A stretch of DNA of 62,000 nt from Lingula anatina (Eukaryota; Brachiopoda; Lingulata; Lingulida; Lingulidae). Location of the stretch: contig NW_019775673.1 of assembly GCF_001039355.2 (NCBI RefSeq), positions 1 through 62,000 on the forward strand, given 5' to 3'. Both the position numbers and the translations under genes were made by a program. The notes below the pieces were generated by a model that was given only the letters and a program-made list of their open reading frames with translations, did not search any database and had not been told where the DNA came from. Shown here in pieces: positions 1 to 9,935 of the stretch (position 1 is its first letter; the number at the start of each line of letters is the position of its first letter).

Positions 1-212
1 AAAAAAAAGACTTGACCATGCGTTGTTTTTCTCAGCTTGCTATTGAGAGAAGAACGTAAAATTGTAATTGCCATTATAAGTATTTGCACTTTGTCAGTAA
101 ATCGACATAGTCTGAATTGCAATTATTTGTATTGGTATATGTAGCTGTTGTGTTGCTTTACACACGCAAATTTATATACCCAAAATATCACAGCAGTTTA
201 GTAAATTGACCT

Positions 213-254
213 TTATTATATTATATTATATTATATTATATTATATTATATTAT
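213..254. repeat. (TTATA)n microsatellite
   Basis: About eight pentamer units. A similar, longer array is at 20654-20713, also in the 3' flank region of a 5'-nucleotidase gene. Confidence 0.9.
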
Positions 255-269
255 GGTCACATCTTAAAC

Positions 270-950
270 TTTTAAGGAAACTGTCAGCTTTTGCCAAAAC
301 TTCCATATTTACTGCCATACATACATTCTTTTGGATAACTGAGAAATCTTTAAGTCGTCAGTGACTAAATATACATTTGTATGTCATTTGACGAGTGACG
401 CCATAATTGTGATTTGGGCGGTTAAATGGAGAAAAATGGTTTCTCAAATTTCTCCTTCATCTGAGCACCCACGAGTACCGTTTTAACGCCCATTAATGAC
501 GTCCTTTAGATCCCCAAAATCCTGCAAGCGTTTTTTTTCTAAGAGGCTTGTTACGGATTTTATCACGGATAAAGCAAAATAATGCCTTTGTTTAGTGGAG
601 ATATGTGATTAGGGGCTCATAACTCAATACTAAAAACATTTAAACCAAAATGACAGCATTAGATTGTAGCCCATACACTTTTGGTCAACTATGCCAATTT
701 GCGGGATTAAATCCTCTTCAGGGATGACTTTGCGCCCTGTACTGATTGGAGTTAAATTGATGAGAAAAGATTTGTGTTGCCTATGCTTATACAGCGAAAA
801 ATATAAACGCCAATATCTTACATTTTCGAGGTTTTTTTATTGTTTTGAAATCAACACAAAAGTAGATGCATTATTGAATTATTAAATGCAGGAAAAACTT
901 CATTGTCAGTATCTTGATGATAATAAACTCTTACAGAATCCTTAAGTACT
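270..950 (+). mobile_element. ~650 bp dispersed non-coding repeat, copy A
   Basis: This segment is alignable by eye with 12405-13065 in the same orientation and with 38645-39305 and 52085-52700 in reverse. Landmarks are a terminal CTGTCAG, the GTGACGCCATAATT and GGTTTCTCAAATTTCTC core, TGAGCACCCACGA, TTTATC..TAAAGCAAAATA, TTTCG.GGTTTTTTATTG and TAATTATTAAATGCAGG. No frame is shared among copies. It is a probable non-autonomous element; target duplications could not be defined. Confidence 0.65.
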
Positions 951-1014
951 TTAAAAAAAGTATGATCAAATGTTTTCAGAGTGAAAAAGGTAGAAACACC
1001 AGCAGCGGATTAAT

Positions 1015-1165
1015 TATTGGACAGAAAAGTTTATTAACAAGTCTAAGAAGTTATAATGTTTCAAGAGAAACTCTTCGATGCTTCGAGTATGTGACAAAGG
1101 AAGCCCGCTCGATGCAATTGCATACCATGTGGGTCTTTGTCACGTTATTCTTCAAGTAAGAGATA
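1015..1165. repeat. conserved 3'-flank hairpin module, copy 1
   Basis: GTGACAAAG (1091-1099) and CTTTGTCAC (1135-1143) are perfect inverted repeats around a 35 nt loop, preceded by CTTCGATGCTTCGAG. The module recurs at 11460-11590, 20870-20985 and 21495-21600. It stands out as better conserved than the surrounding 3' flank. Function unknown; it could be an RNA structure in a long 3' UTR or a piece of mobile DNA. Confidence 0.55.
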
Positions 1166-1721
1166 TATGTAGGTACAAGTAAAAGTAGATAGGTCAAATA
1201 TACTATAATTGCATCCTCCAAGATGCGTGCTTAAGTGCACTTATGCTTAAAATGACTAAATGTTAATCTTAATTGAAGTTTTAAAAAGTATTAATGAATC
1301 AAATACAGGAAACACAGACAATATAGAGGATTACCCATGCATCCAAAGCTGCAATTAATTTTGAAAAAAAAAATATTGATAAATTCTGTCTTGATTCACG
1401 TAGTATTGGAGGCAGAAATTGCTGAATATACAGTTTTTAAGACATGCAAATCTTTAGAAGTCCAAAGAGTAGGTACTTGCCTTACTGGATTATACATGTA
1501 TATTACAGCAATCGATATACACTCCATTCAAAGTATATTACTCCATTCATCTTAACGACTTCCAATGAGTAATGCATAAAATAATGATTGGGCTAAAAGA
1601 ATTAACGGGTGTGGTGCTAATCAAGGTACCTTTGAGCAGTTTAACAGCCAAGTCAAGCCCAATAATTCTTCACAGTAATCTCTCAAAATTTCATAACACT
1701 GCCAAAGGTAAAACACCTCAT

Positions 1722-4347
1722 TCAGCCAAGAAAATTTATTAAGAAGTTTCCTAAAAAGCCCAATGGCGGTGGTTGTAGGCTTACAGGTCCCCCTATAGGT
1801 TCACTCGGCGGTGTTTCCTGAAAATTGCAGTTGATATCGCTGACATACCGAATTCTACCTTCTAACCCGTGAATTATCGGCGAGTACTGTGTGATGTAGG
1901 ACATCACAACATCTGCATCCAAGTCCTCTGAAAAAGTCAGGAATTCGTTATTTAAGACAAGCATTTAAAGTAAGTCTGAAATGACGCTTAAATTAATGCC
2001 ACCTAAAACGTATGCAGTTCACTATTCATAAATATGTTCATATATTCTTTGGACACAACGGATATCAGTGGTATCATTATAAGATATAAGCACATTCTTG
2101 TTTGGCCAAACATGGGAAGCATACTTCACTTAAAATCATTTGAAACAGAAAAAACAATAATACCTATCCCATATCGGTACAATATGTTGCCTTCGAAAAT
2201 AGAATAACCATCCCCTCCCTCAAGTATATAGGTGCTAGTGACCACATCGTATGATTTTGTCTGAACGAGGGGCTGGAACTCAGGGACTGTACAGTCAGCG
2301 CACCTGACGTCAATGCTGGCCACTCGACTGCCCACTGGCTTAGACAGGTCATACACAACTCGAAGACCTTGGTATAGGTAAACGGAATAAAAAAACAGAC
2401 AAATTATACAATTATACAATGCTTTGAATTATAAAATTTGGGTATTTATTAAGATGAGGGAAATGTTTAGTTTTCTAAATGGAAACTAAATAAAAACAAA
2501 TATATTTAACTGAGATGAAACAATTACCCGAGACTTGCAGGAAACGACCCGTATTACTCTCTTGTAAGGAAACGGAATGTTCCATGACTGCCCACAAAGT
2601 GCTGCCGTTAATTCTGACAATGTCAACTGCATTTTCGAATGGGATAGTTCTCAGGACGTTTGACACTAATATGTCACCTGAAATATCAAAATAGGAATAT
2701 TCATCCCAAGAAAACATGGTTGCAGCGGATGTTTCAGATGGTACCCCAGTATCACGAACAGTTCATAAACCGTACTCTAATAGAAAAATCACCTTTCACG
2801 ATTCAGCATTGTTTTAGAGAAACCCAAATGCACAGGAAAAGGAAAAGGAAAGTGTAATGGCAAAGAGGACTAAGACGTCTATCTATAATATATAGGTACA
2901 TGTACATGTAGGAATCTACCTATGTCAATTGGCTCACGCATTGCGCCGCTATTCCACATTCCAATAGAGGCATTGGTCCACCTTGTTCCGTCATTGGATT
3001 TCAGATACTTGTACACAATTGCATCTGCTATGAGGTTCCCTTTAAAATGATGAAAAATTTTATCATCATAATTACACTGTGGCAAATAACTAAAATTTTA
3101 TTTTAAAGGCAAAAACATAAGAGTTCAGGTACAAAAGACTTTTTCGGTCTTTTGTATCTAAATTTCAGTCCAGGTGTTTCTGTTCGGGTGTAAAAACTCG
3201 CTTAAGACAATTTGGCAAGATTTGCAAAGTATCTGTCACCTCGCCATCCACCATACATGATGGAATTTCCTCCCCGTCACAGCTATCGACCTTATATATT
3301 ATCTATCGCTCTGTAAAACAGAATCAGGTAATAGTGCCTTTGAATTATTAAAAACTCTCCTGCATGGCCATCGGAGACATAGACAACACGAATGTCGAAC
3401 TCCACACGACTCAGTGACGCATTCCTCATTTATAGATCCCTCAAAACTGAAAGCTTCTTAGGAGAGGTCATGAAAAAGAAAGAGAGAACAGAACGCCACC
3501 TACCTAAACTACACTCATTTCTACGACAAGATATAACATCGTTTAACTCGACCAAAGTGGTTCCGATCTTTGTTTGACCTAATTCGATCACAGGTTGTTT
3601 CCATGGTTGCATCTCAGTTAATATTCCACTGTCTGAAACAGGAATTTGTAGAAACAGTGTCAACAAATTGCAAAGGTTGAAGCAAACGGGCGAAAGTTTT
3701 TAAAAGACGTAATTTGACATCAGTTTATGGACTTATTATGACAAAATGGTCATTGGAGACATGAAGTTCGATAGTAAGTGTGGATAAAGGGCATTTTTGT
3801 ATTCAGTATAATTTGACCAAAACTAAAATGATTGAAAGATTATTAAACTATTGTGAAAATAAACAACGAAAGCTATTATTATAAACTTTACTCATTTCAA
3901 ATGATTTAATTTGACATTGATTTATGAAGCTTGACGGTAAGTGTTGATTTAAGGCATTCTTATATTCAGAATGAAAAAGATAAAAGGATTCACTACAGGG
4001 TAAACTATTGTGATAAATATACAACTACATTCAATCTATTATTATGAAAAAAACTTCGATTGTTTTAATTTTAAACAATACAAAGTAAAACAATGATAAC
4101 TTTACCTTGTAGAACACTTTCATCCAATAAGATTGGATTGCCATTCCATGACGTCAGTTCCCCTGCGTCATCAAAAGTTACTTGTAGGTAACCTAGATAT
4201 TTGGCAAACTTGAAATCTGTGACTATCAACACGTTGCTTCCTCCTCTTCTCAACACAGTAGGATACACACCATCGGGTTGCTCCGTGGAAGGAGGAGTGC
4301 CTTGGAATATAATTGGACCTTTAAAATGTCATATTGCAAACATTGCA

Positions 4348-4385
<38 letters not shown>

Positions 4386-7300
4386 GAGAGAAAATGCAAT
4401 TCTAAAAAAAGTACCTTTAACATTTAGTATTTTTTTTAATGAGCAATTATTCTTTTAAGACATATCAACATATCAAAGAAAACTCAAGACAAAAAAGATC
4501 TACTGGTATAGATGTATAGATGTATAGCATTTTACCAGTAAAAAGAAACGTGTTAGTCTGGCCACCAATAACAAAGTTCTGAAGATATCAAAGTTAGGGA
4601 GATAATTCTATAATTCTACCTTTGACATGCGTTCAACATTATATCAATTATACCCTTATACGGGTTGTATAGCTATAATATGCCATCTTCTCTTTTATTA
4701 AAAATTCACTGTTAATAAAATAAAAGCTGTTATCAAAAGCATTTACCAGTATAAAGAAATGTGTTCGTCCGGCCACCAATAACAATGTCCACCCCATCAA
4801 CTTCTTCAGCAATCTTTCTATCGACAGGAAAGCCGGAGTGACCCAGTGCAATAATTTTATTAATGCCCTGTGACGTCAGATAATTAACCTCTGCCTGTAC
4901 TGCAGCCACTTCTTCGGTGAAAATTAAAGCGCCTGAAAAAAAACAACTTAAAACTATACTTGTGTGTGACCTTAAACATGTATTTTTCAAAATTGCAGGA
5001 TGTATAAACCATCACAATAATAATAACAATCTGACCATAACAATATCAAAATTAATCAACTTAATACAGTTTGAAAAGTGGTGTCAGAATATAATTATAT
5101 ATAATTAAATTAATTATATAATAATTATATATAATACGATATGTGCATTGTTTCTAGAAGATCAAAAATTAATTTAACCTGGGTTTGAAACTAGAGGCGT
5201 GTATCTGAACGCGTAACCCACAATTCCTATCTGTTCCCCATTCACGTTCAGCACTGTGGACTTTTGATACGTCCCTTGCATTTCTGGGACGTTTTGGGCG
5301 TCGATGTTAGCACTCAAAACGGGAAAAGTGACGCTTCGAAGAAAATACAATAAGCTGTCTATGCCGCTGTCAAACTCGTGGTTACCGAAAGCCTAAAATC
5401 AAAGATTGCTGAATTATTGAAATTAAACAAAATATATTGGGATTTCATATAACTTTCTTTCCTTTGGATTTGCTGTTTTTGAAAAAAATTCCATTTATTC
5501 CGCATAGTGCTTGTTTTGCATTATTGACAAAGATTCACGTTCTCCAATTAGTAGAAAGTAATAGTAAAAGCTTCTATTGCATTTTACGGTCACTGTCACC
5601 AAACATTTCCCAAAGATTCATAAATAATGGATAACAACAGTGCTATTACGTACAGAGTAGTGGTATGAGATACAGAATAGTACGTGATATGAGAAATGGA
5701 GTATAACATCCTAGGTTACAAAAAAGTATTGAGGAGGATGGAGACTAAAATACGTTCGAGTGATACATGTTGGATAATTGGTTCATGTCAGCCTAGTGAC
5801 AGACCCAGAAAAGTAGCCGTGATAAAGGGGTTTAAAGTGTTCTTAGGAGGGTTATTATGAGCATATTTATTTATTTGTTTATTTATTTATTTATTTATTT
5901 ATTTATTGGAAATCACACAATAAGCGTTGAACCTTTATATGGCTAAAATTCAATTAAACTGGAAATTTCAACATGAAGGTTACCATTTCCAGAACCGTTG
6001 ACATAAATAAGTTATTATTATGATGAATCTATGAAGAACTACTATAAAAGATATAATATCTAATACAAGATTTAGGCCCATATCTTTTGACCCTTGGTTT
6101 TGACCCAAAGCCCTGAAGAAGACCTAGGGGGCTAGGGGCCGAAAGCTTAGATTAGATGTTATATCTTTATAGTATATCTTCATAGATGCATCATTATAAT
6201 TACTTATTTATTTCTTAAAGATCTATACGGTTCATGATTTGATATGAATCTTCAAAGTAAGAACCGTATAGATCATTATAATTACTTATTTATTTCTTAA
6301 AGATCAAAACGATCCATGATTTGATATGAATCTTCAAAATAATAACCATGGACAAAACGACGATCTATAACGTATACCCGTTTTTGAGTTCGAAGTTTCT
6401 AATCTTTGAGCCATTCTCGTAATGGAGATGGAAGTGGTGAAATACGTTCGTAACGGTAAAAATCAGATAATAAGAGATTTCGCCTACGGATGGGGGAGGA
6501 GTGCCGAAGAAAGATCTTTATGTTTATGCCTCGCCGCGTTCGCGACTTGAATTTTGAGAGTGTGGGTGCAATTATTTGACGATCAACGGGCGCGTGAAGT
6601 TCAGGGGCGGATCCAGAGATATTTTCTGACATTCTTCCAAATTATCTCGTTGATCCATCCCCCATTTTTGACCGTCTTTCGACAGAAGTAATTAGATACT
6701 TGTCAATGCAAATTTGAAAATCTGACCGTCTTCGGGAAGACCCAGAAGACGGACTTAATCCGCCCCTGACTGAACCCTGTGCTATGGTCCATCAACGAGA
6801 ACTGTATAGTAAAATAGTAATTTGTAGGATACAGAGACTCATGAAAATGAAAAAATCTCGCTTGACTTTGTCTTGGTTTGCTTATTATACTTTTGCGTGT
6901 GTGAGGGAGGAAGGGGGCTTGCCACCTGATGCCACTTTTGCCGTGCCAGCTTGGATGCAAGTGTAAAGTTTAGAAGAGCACTTTACATTGTATACATGTG
7001 ATCTGCCGACATATGAATGCATGAATGCCTTTTTTCTGGAAGACGCATTACTGATTTGACAATCTTATTCGGTATATCATGGTGCATTACCTTTACTTGT
7101 CAAGCGTACTTGACAAGTAAAATGCACCAGAGAGCTTGGCAAAATGTCTCAGAAATCAATATGAATCATTATGCAACTTTGAATTTCAAGCACCAAACAC
7201 AAATCGCTTAAATGATAAAAAGAAATCAATTTACAATTTATCAATACGCCCCTGATTAAGAAGATTGAAACATCACTTACCATTGCGTCATATCTTAACA

Positions 7301-7601
7301 GATTCATGAAGTATGCCGTGACATTGCCCTTGTACAACGTATACCATAAAGTGCCTTGGAACTGGTCTCCGGCGTCCAGCAAAATTACGTTCCCTTCAGA
7401 GTTGCGAATTTCTTGAATTTTGGTCCATTGACGCGCGATTCCTCCAAAGCATACTCCCGCTTGAGCTTCGTTGTCCGAGCATCGCTTGCCTCTTCCATCA
7501 AACTGCTCGAAACGTGCGTGGACATCGTTGGTGTGTAAAATAGTCAAATTGAACCCGGAACTCAGCGTGAAAAAAATGCTTAAAACGACCAGCTTTTTCA
7601 T
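1722..7601 (-). CDS. ecto-5'-nucleotidase paralogue 1 (metal-ligand His replaced)
   Basis: Exons in transcript order: 7601-7281, 5392-5179, 4932-4747, 4300-4106, 3632-3504, 3039-2920, 2677-2528, 2367-2164, 1927-1722 (TGA). They sum to 1725 nt, or 574 residues, with GT-AG at every junction. The start MKKLVVLSIFF opens a signal peptide. Seen: the NDVH metal motif, AGDQ, GNHEFD (metal Asn, catalytic His and Asp), GHSGF, the CRRNEC substrate-site loop, an NSGAMR loop and GGDGY. By family knowledge this fold hydrolyses extracellular AMP with two metal ions. Odd: the expected GGH(S/T)N motif reads GGRTN, so a metal-ligand His is Arg. The C-terminus is proline-rich with only a weak hydrophobic end, so GPI anchoring is doubtful. 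Nearest relative is gene 2. Intron 1 (5393-7280) carries about 1 kb of sequence absent from gene 2 and a 167 bp MITE. Family certain; activity uncertain. Confidence 0.93.
4353..4382. repeat. (GA)n microsatellite in intron 3 of gene 1
   Basis: About 15 GA units. Intron 3 of gene 2 has only a stub (GAGAGAGAG) at the same place. Confidence 0.9.
4531..4577 (-). pseudogene. exon 3 relic in intron 3 of gene 1
   Basis: The minus strand encodes FVIGGQTNTFLFTG followed by a GTAAAAT donor-like site. This is a copy of the last 14 codons of exon 3 (GGRTNTFLYTG in the live exon), about 200 nt downstream of it. The upstream part of the exon is not present. A matching relic in gene 2 shows that it arose before genes 1 and 2 separated. 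Confidence 0.6.
6040..6350. repeat. palindrome and 2-unit tandem repeat within the gene 1-specific intron insert
   Basis: AGATATAATATCTAAT (about 6050) and ATTAGATGTTATATCT (about 6150) are the arms of a palindrome enclosing CCCTGAAGAAGACCTAGG and GGCCGAAAGC. Then a ~79 bp unit (CATTATAATTACTTATTTAT ... TCTTCAAARTAA) occurs twice, at 6193 and 6272, the first containing its own ATACGGTTC/GAACCGTAT hairpin. A (TTTA)n microsatellite lies at 5867-5905. Confidence 0.6.
6602..6768. mobile_element. 167 bp CAGGGGCGGATC MITE in intron 1 of gene 1
   Basis: Termini CAGGGGCGGATCCAGA and TTAATCCGCCCCTG are inverted repeats, and the interior has GACCGTCTTC palindromes. The element aligns along its full length with the reverse complement of 37157-37324. 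Gene 2 has the uninterrupted site near 16730, so the insertion is younger than the gene 1/2 split. No clear target duplication remains. Confidence 0.8.
7081..7127. repeat. intronic hairpin in gene 1
   Basis: TTTACTTGTCAAG and CTTGACAAGTAAA pair perfectly over 13 bp around a CGTA loop. After a 4 nt bulge, GGTGCAT pairs with ATGCACC. The equivalent site in gene 2 (17129-17177) keeps the arms with mismatches. It could be a miniature palindromic insertion or a structured intronic RNA. Confidence 0.6.
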
Positions 7602-7704
7602 ATCTGTTGCTCTATGTGCATGCACTGTCATCAAGTAGTGAGCGAGAGAAGGGCACAGGGTTGAAGCAAAACCTGTGTTGATAATATTCCAGCTGAGGGC
7701 AGCA

Positions 7705-7710
7705 TATATA
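7705..7710 (-). promoter_or_regulatory. candidate TATA box of 5'-nucleotidase gene 1
   Basis: The minus strand reads CTATATATG about 104 nt upstream of the gene 1 ATG, and the same motif with the same flank (TGCTGCCCTCAGCTGGAATATTA, partly shown) precedes gene 2. A start site roughly 30 nt downstream would give a 70-80 nt leader. The TATA lies exactly where a fold-back repeat begins on the upstream side. No transcript data are available; this is inference from position and conservation between the two genes. Confidence 0.45.
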
Positions 7711-7712
7711 GT

Positions 7713-8408
7713 CCTGGAGAAGGACACACCCGTCAAATCTGTTTCTTTTGATCTCAAAATGAATTATCTTAAATCTTTAGAAAGTTACGCATCGATCATT
7801 TTTTTACTTTTCTGCTACGGTTCAAATGATTGCTATCTCGGATCATATAGGTTCAGATTTTGTCCCCGACAACAACATACAAAGCATACCTGTCAACACT
7901 CCAGATCTCTAAATTAGATTTTAAGTTAGATTGAATTATCATCTTTATTATTCATTATTTTTCCCCAATTTTACTATTCTTTCCGCATTTTTGTGCCTGT
8001 CTTGCTCCTCTGCACTTAGATTCAAATTCTAATTTTTTTACATTGAAGAAGACACTTCTTGAACAGACTGTAAACACCCCCTTCTCGTCGGGAGTCTCCC
8101 GATATATATTTTGTTTTACCTTACGTTTGAAAAAAATTAATAATAAAAATGATAATTCAATCTAACTTCTAATAAGATCGGGAGTGTTGACGGGTATGTT
8201 GTGTGTGGTCAAGAACAGAGATGGCGATCATTTAAACCGCCGCAACGGGCCAAAAATAAATGACCGATGTGTATCTTTCTAAATATTAAAAATAATTCAT
8301 TTTGAGATTAAAAGAAACAGGTTTGGAAAATGTGTCTTTCCCGACCACAGAAACAATTAATTTTGAGATTAAAAGAAACAGGTTTGACAAGTACGTCTTG
8401 CGCCAGCA
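7713..8408. mobile_element. fold-back repeat element upstream of gene 1
   Basis: The left arm, 7713-7935, runs from GACACACCCGTCAAATCTG through CTCAAAATGAATTAT to TTAGATTGAATTATC. The right arm, 8150-8345, is its diverged reverse complement (GATAATTCAATCTAACTT ... CTTTCCCG). A further partial inverted unit lies at 8347-8408. The spacer is about 215 bp and no coding sequence is seen. The same arms appear around gene 2. Confidence 0.7.
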
Positions 8409-8489
8409 CGATACCGAGGCGTATCTTTCCAAATAATGAAAAACAGTATTTTTTTTTTTGTAAATTCCCAAAGCTTTCCGCACCCGATG

Positions 8490-9935
8490 AACAAAGTAGC
8501 TCCTGTTCTGACGTTTGTTCACAGACACGCCATTTACAGCATGCCGTAATACCCACAGTATGTATCGCGGTGCCCACTGCTCGACTGCAGTCAGACAACC
8601 GTGCCAAAGTTAGTATTTGCTTTTAAGTTATATTTATGATCAGGATACAAAGATTTTTATTCTGTTATACATTGTACAAGGCATCCGACCCAATATACGA
8701 TTCCACTATTTTTAAATGTAATGTACTCAGTACATATATGTACACAGAAAAAGTGCATGGACGTCACATACACAACAAGAAAAACACTCCGAGAGCACAG
8801 ACCTCCGCCAAGGCAAAGTCTCCACCCAATGCCGTTTCATCCCTAAATTTTCATTCTATAATGATTAAGTGTTTTGATTTTTGATTATTGATTGATTATT
8901 GATCCGGATCACCACCTAAAACTAATAATCTGTTCCTTGGCCCACTTTTGACAGTTCCTGAAAATTTCATCAAAATCGGTCCTTTACTTAGTTTTTTACT
9001 CCATCGAAATTCATCCATAACTTTTTGAGTTATGTTGATGACAAACAGACAGACAAACAAACAAACAAACAAACAAACAGGGGTGAAAACATAACCTCCT
9101 TGGCGGAGGTGATAATAATATACATCCGTAATAGCTAGTTCTCTTATCAATGATTATAAGTGATTATATTATGAGCATTTTAATGGTTATTTTCTAAGTC
9201 AACACTCTGAATCAAATCTCAGCTCATAGGAAACAAATCTCTTCTGTCTCTGCAAATGCGCTGGTTAAAATGTTGTCAGTGAGAAGATGCCATCCGTACT
9301 AATGTCAAACATGATCAAAGCAGAAAAGCGTTTATTTTTACTCTGCTTTGTTCTTCTTGTTAAGAAGTATCTCCCCTCAAATCGCTATACAACATATTTA
9401 CATCTTCTACAACAATCTTCAACAATTTGGGCAAAATCTTTGGTCTTTGTTTAAATTAATGTGGCGTCCTTTCTCTGTCATGAGACCTTTTCTCGAAAAA
9501 CGGAAATTTAAAGTACGTTTCTTCATATAAGTCAACTGTAAGACAAACATCTCTTAACTCGTCCACAATCCAGACATATCCCCTTCTCTCAGTCACATAA
9601 TTAGTTTCTTAGATTTATTGATTGAGGGTAGTGATTGCAGTAAGCAATAAGGAGAAAACGCTAAAGACAAAACAGCATCCGGTCTTTGTGCGAATACAAA
9701 TGTACGTTGGTGTCAGAGGGACAAAGTTGCACCGAAAGCAACCGAGATAGCGATCATTATACCTCCGCAACGGATCAAAAATAATGACAGAGCCAAGGAA
9801 TAATAAGCAGTTATTGTATTGTTTTGTTTGTTCACAGGCAGACCATTTACAGCATGTCGTAATACCCAGTGCCCACCGCTGCACCGCAGTCAGACAACCA
9901 TGTCAAAGTTAATATTAGCTTTCAAGTTATATCGC
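8490..9935. repeat. duplicated upstream block (two copies near gene 1, one near gene 2)
   Basis: A block starting TTTGTTCACAGACA and running through TTTACAGCATGCYGTAATRCC to CAGTCAGACAACC and AAAGTTAATATT occurs at about 8505-8630 and 9820-9935, and again near gene 2 at about 19080-19185. It is often preceded by a CCGCAACGG..AAAAATAATGA segment. No reading frame is conserved between copies, so it is read as non-coding repeat. Confidence 0.6.
8798..9113. mobile_element. inverted-repeat element with ACCTCCGCCAAGG termini
   Basis: The left end reads ACCTCCGCCAAGG and the right end CCTTGGCGGAGGT, perfect inverted termini of 13 bp. The interior holds GACAAACAGACAGACAAAC and (AAAC)n. This type of sequence is widespread in marine invertebrate genomes. 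A truncated relative lies at 30670-30760, sharing the CTAATAATCTGTTCCTTG stretch. Confidence 0.7.

Noticed and set aside
8308-8626. Overlapping ~98-codon frames on both strands near 8.3-8.6 kb
   Set aside because: They lie in inverted-repeat DNA and the homologous repeats elsewhere do not keep the frame.
8896-9150. Frame with VCLFVCLFVCLFV on the minus strand
   Set aside because: Translation of an (AAAC)n tract inside the CCTCCGCCAAGG element.
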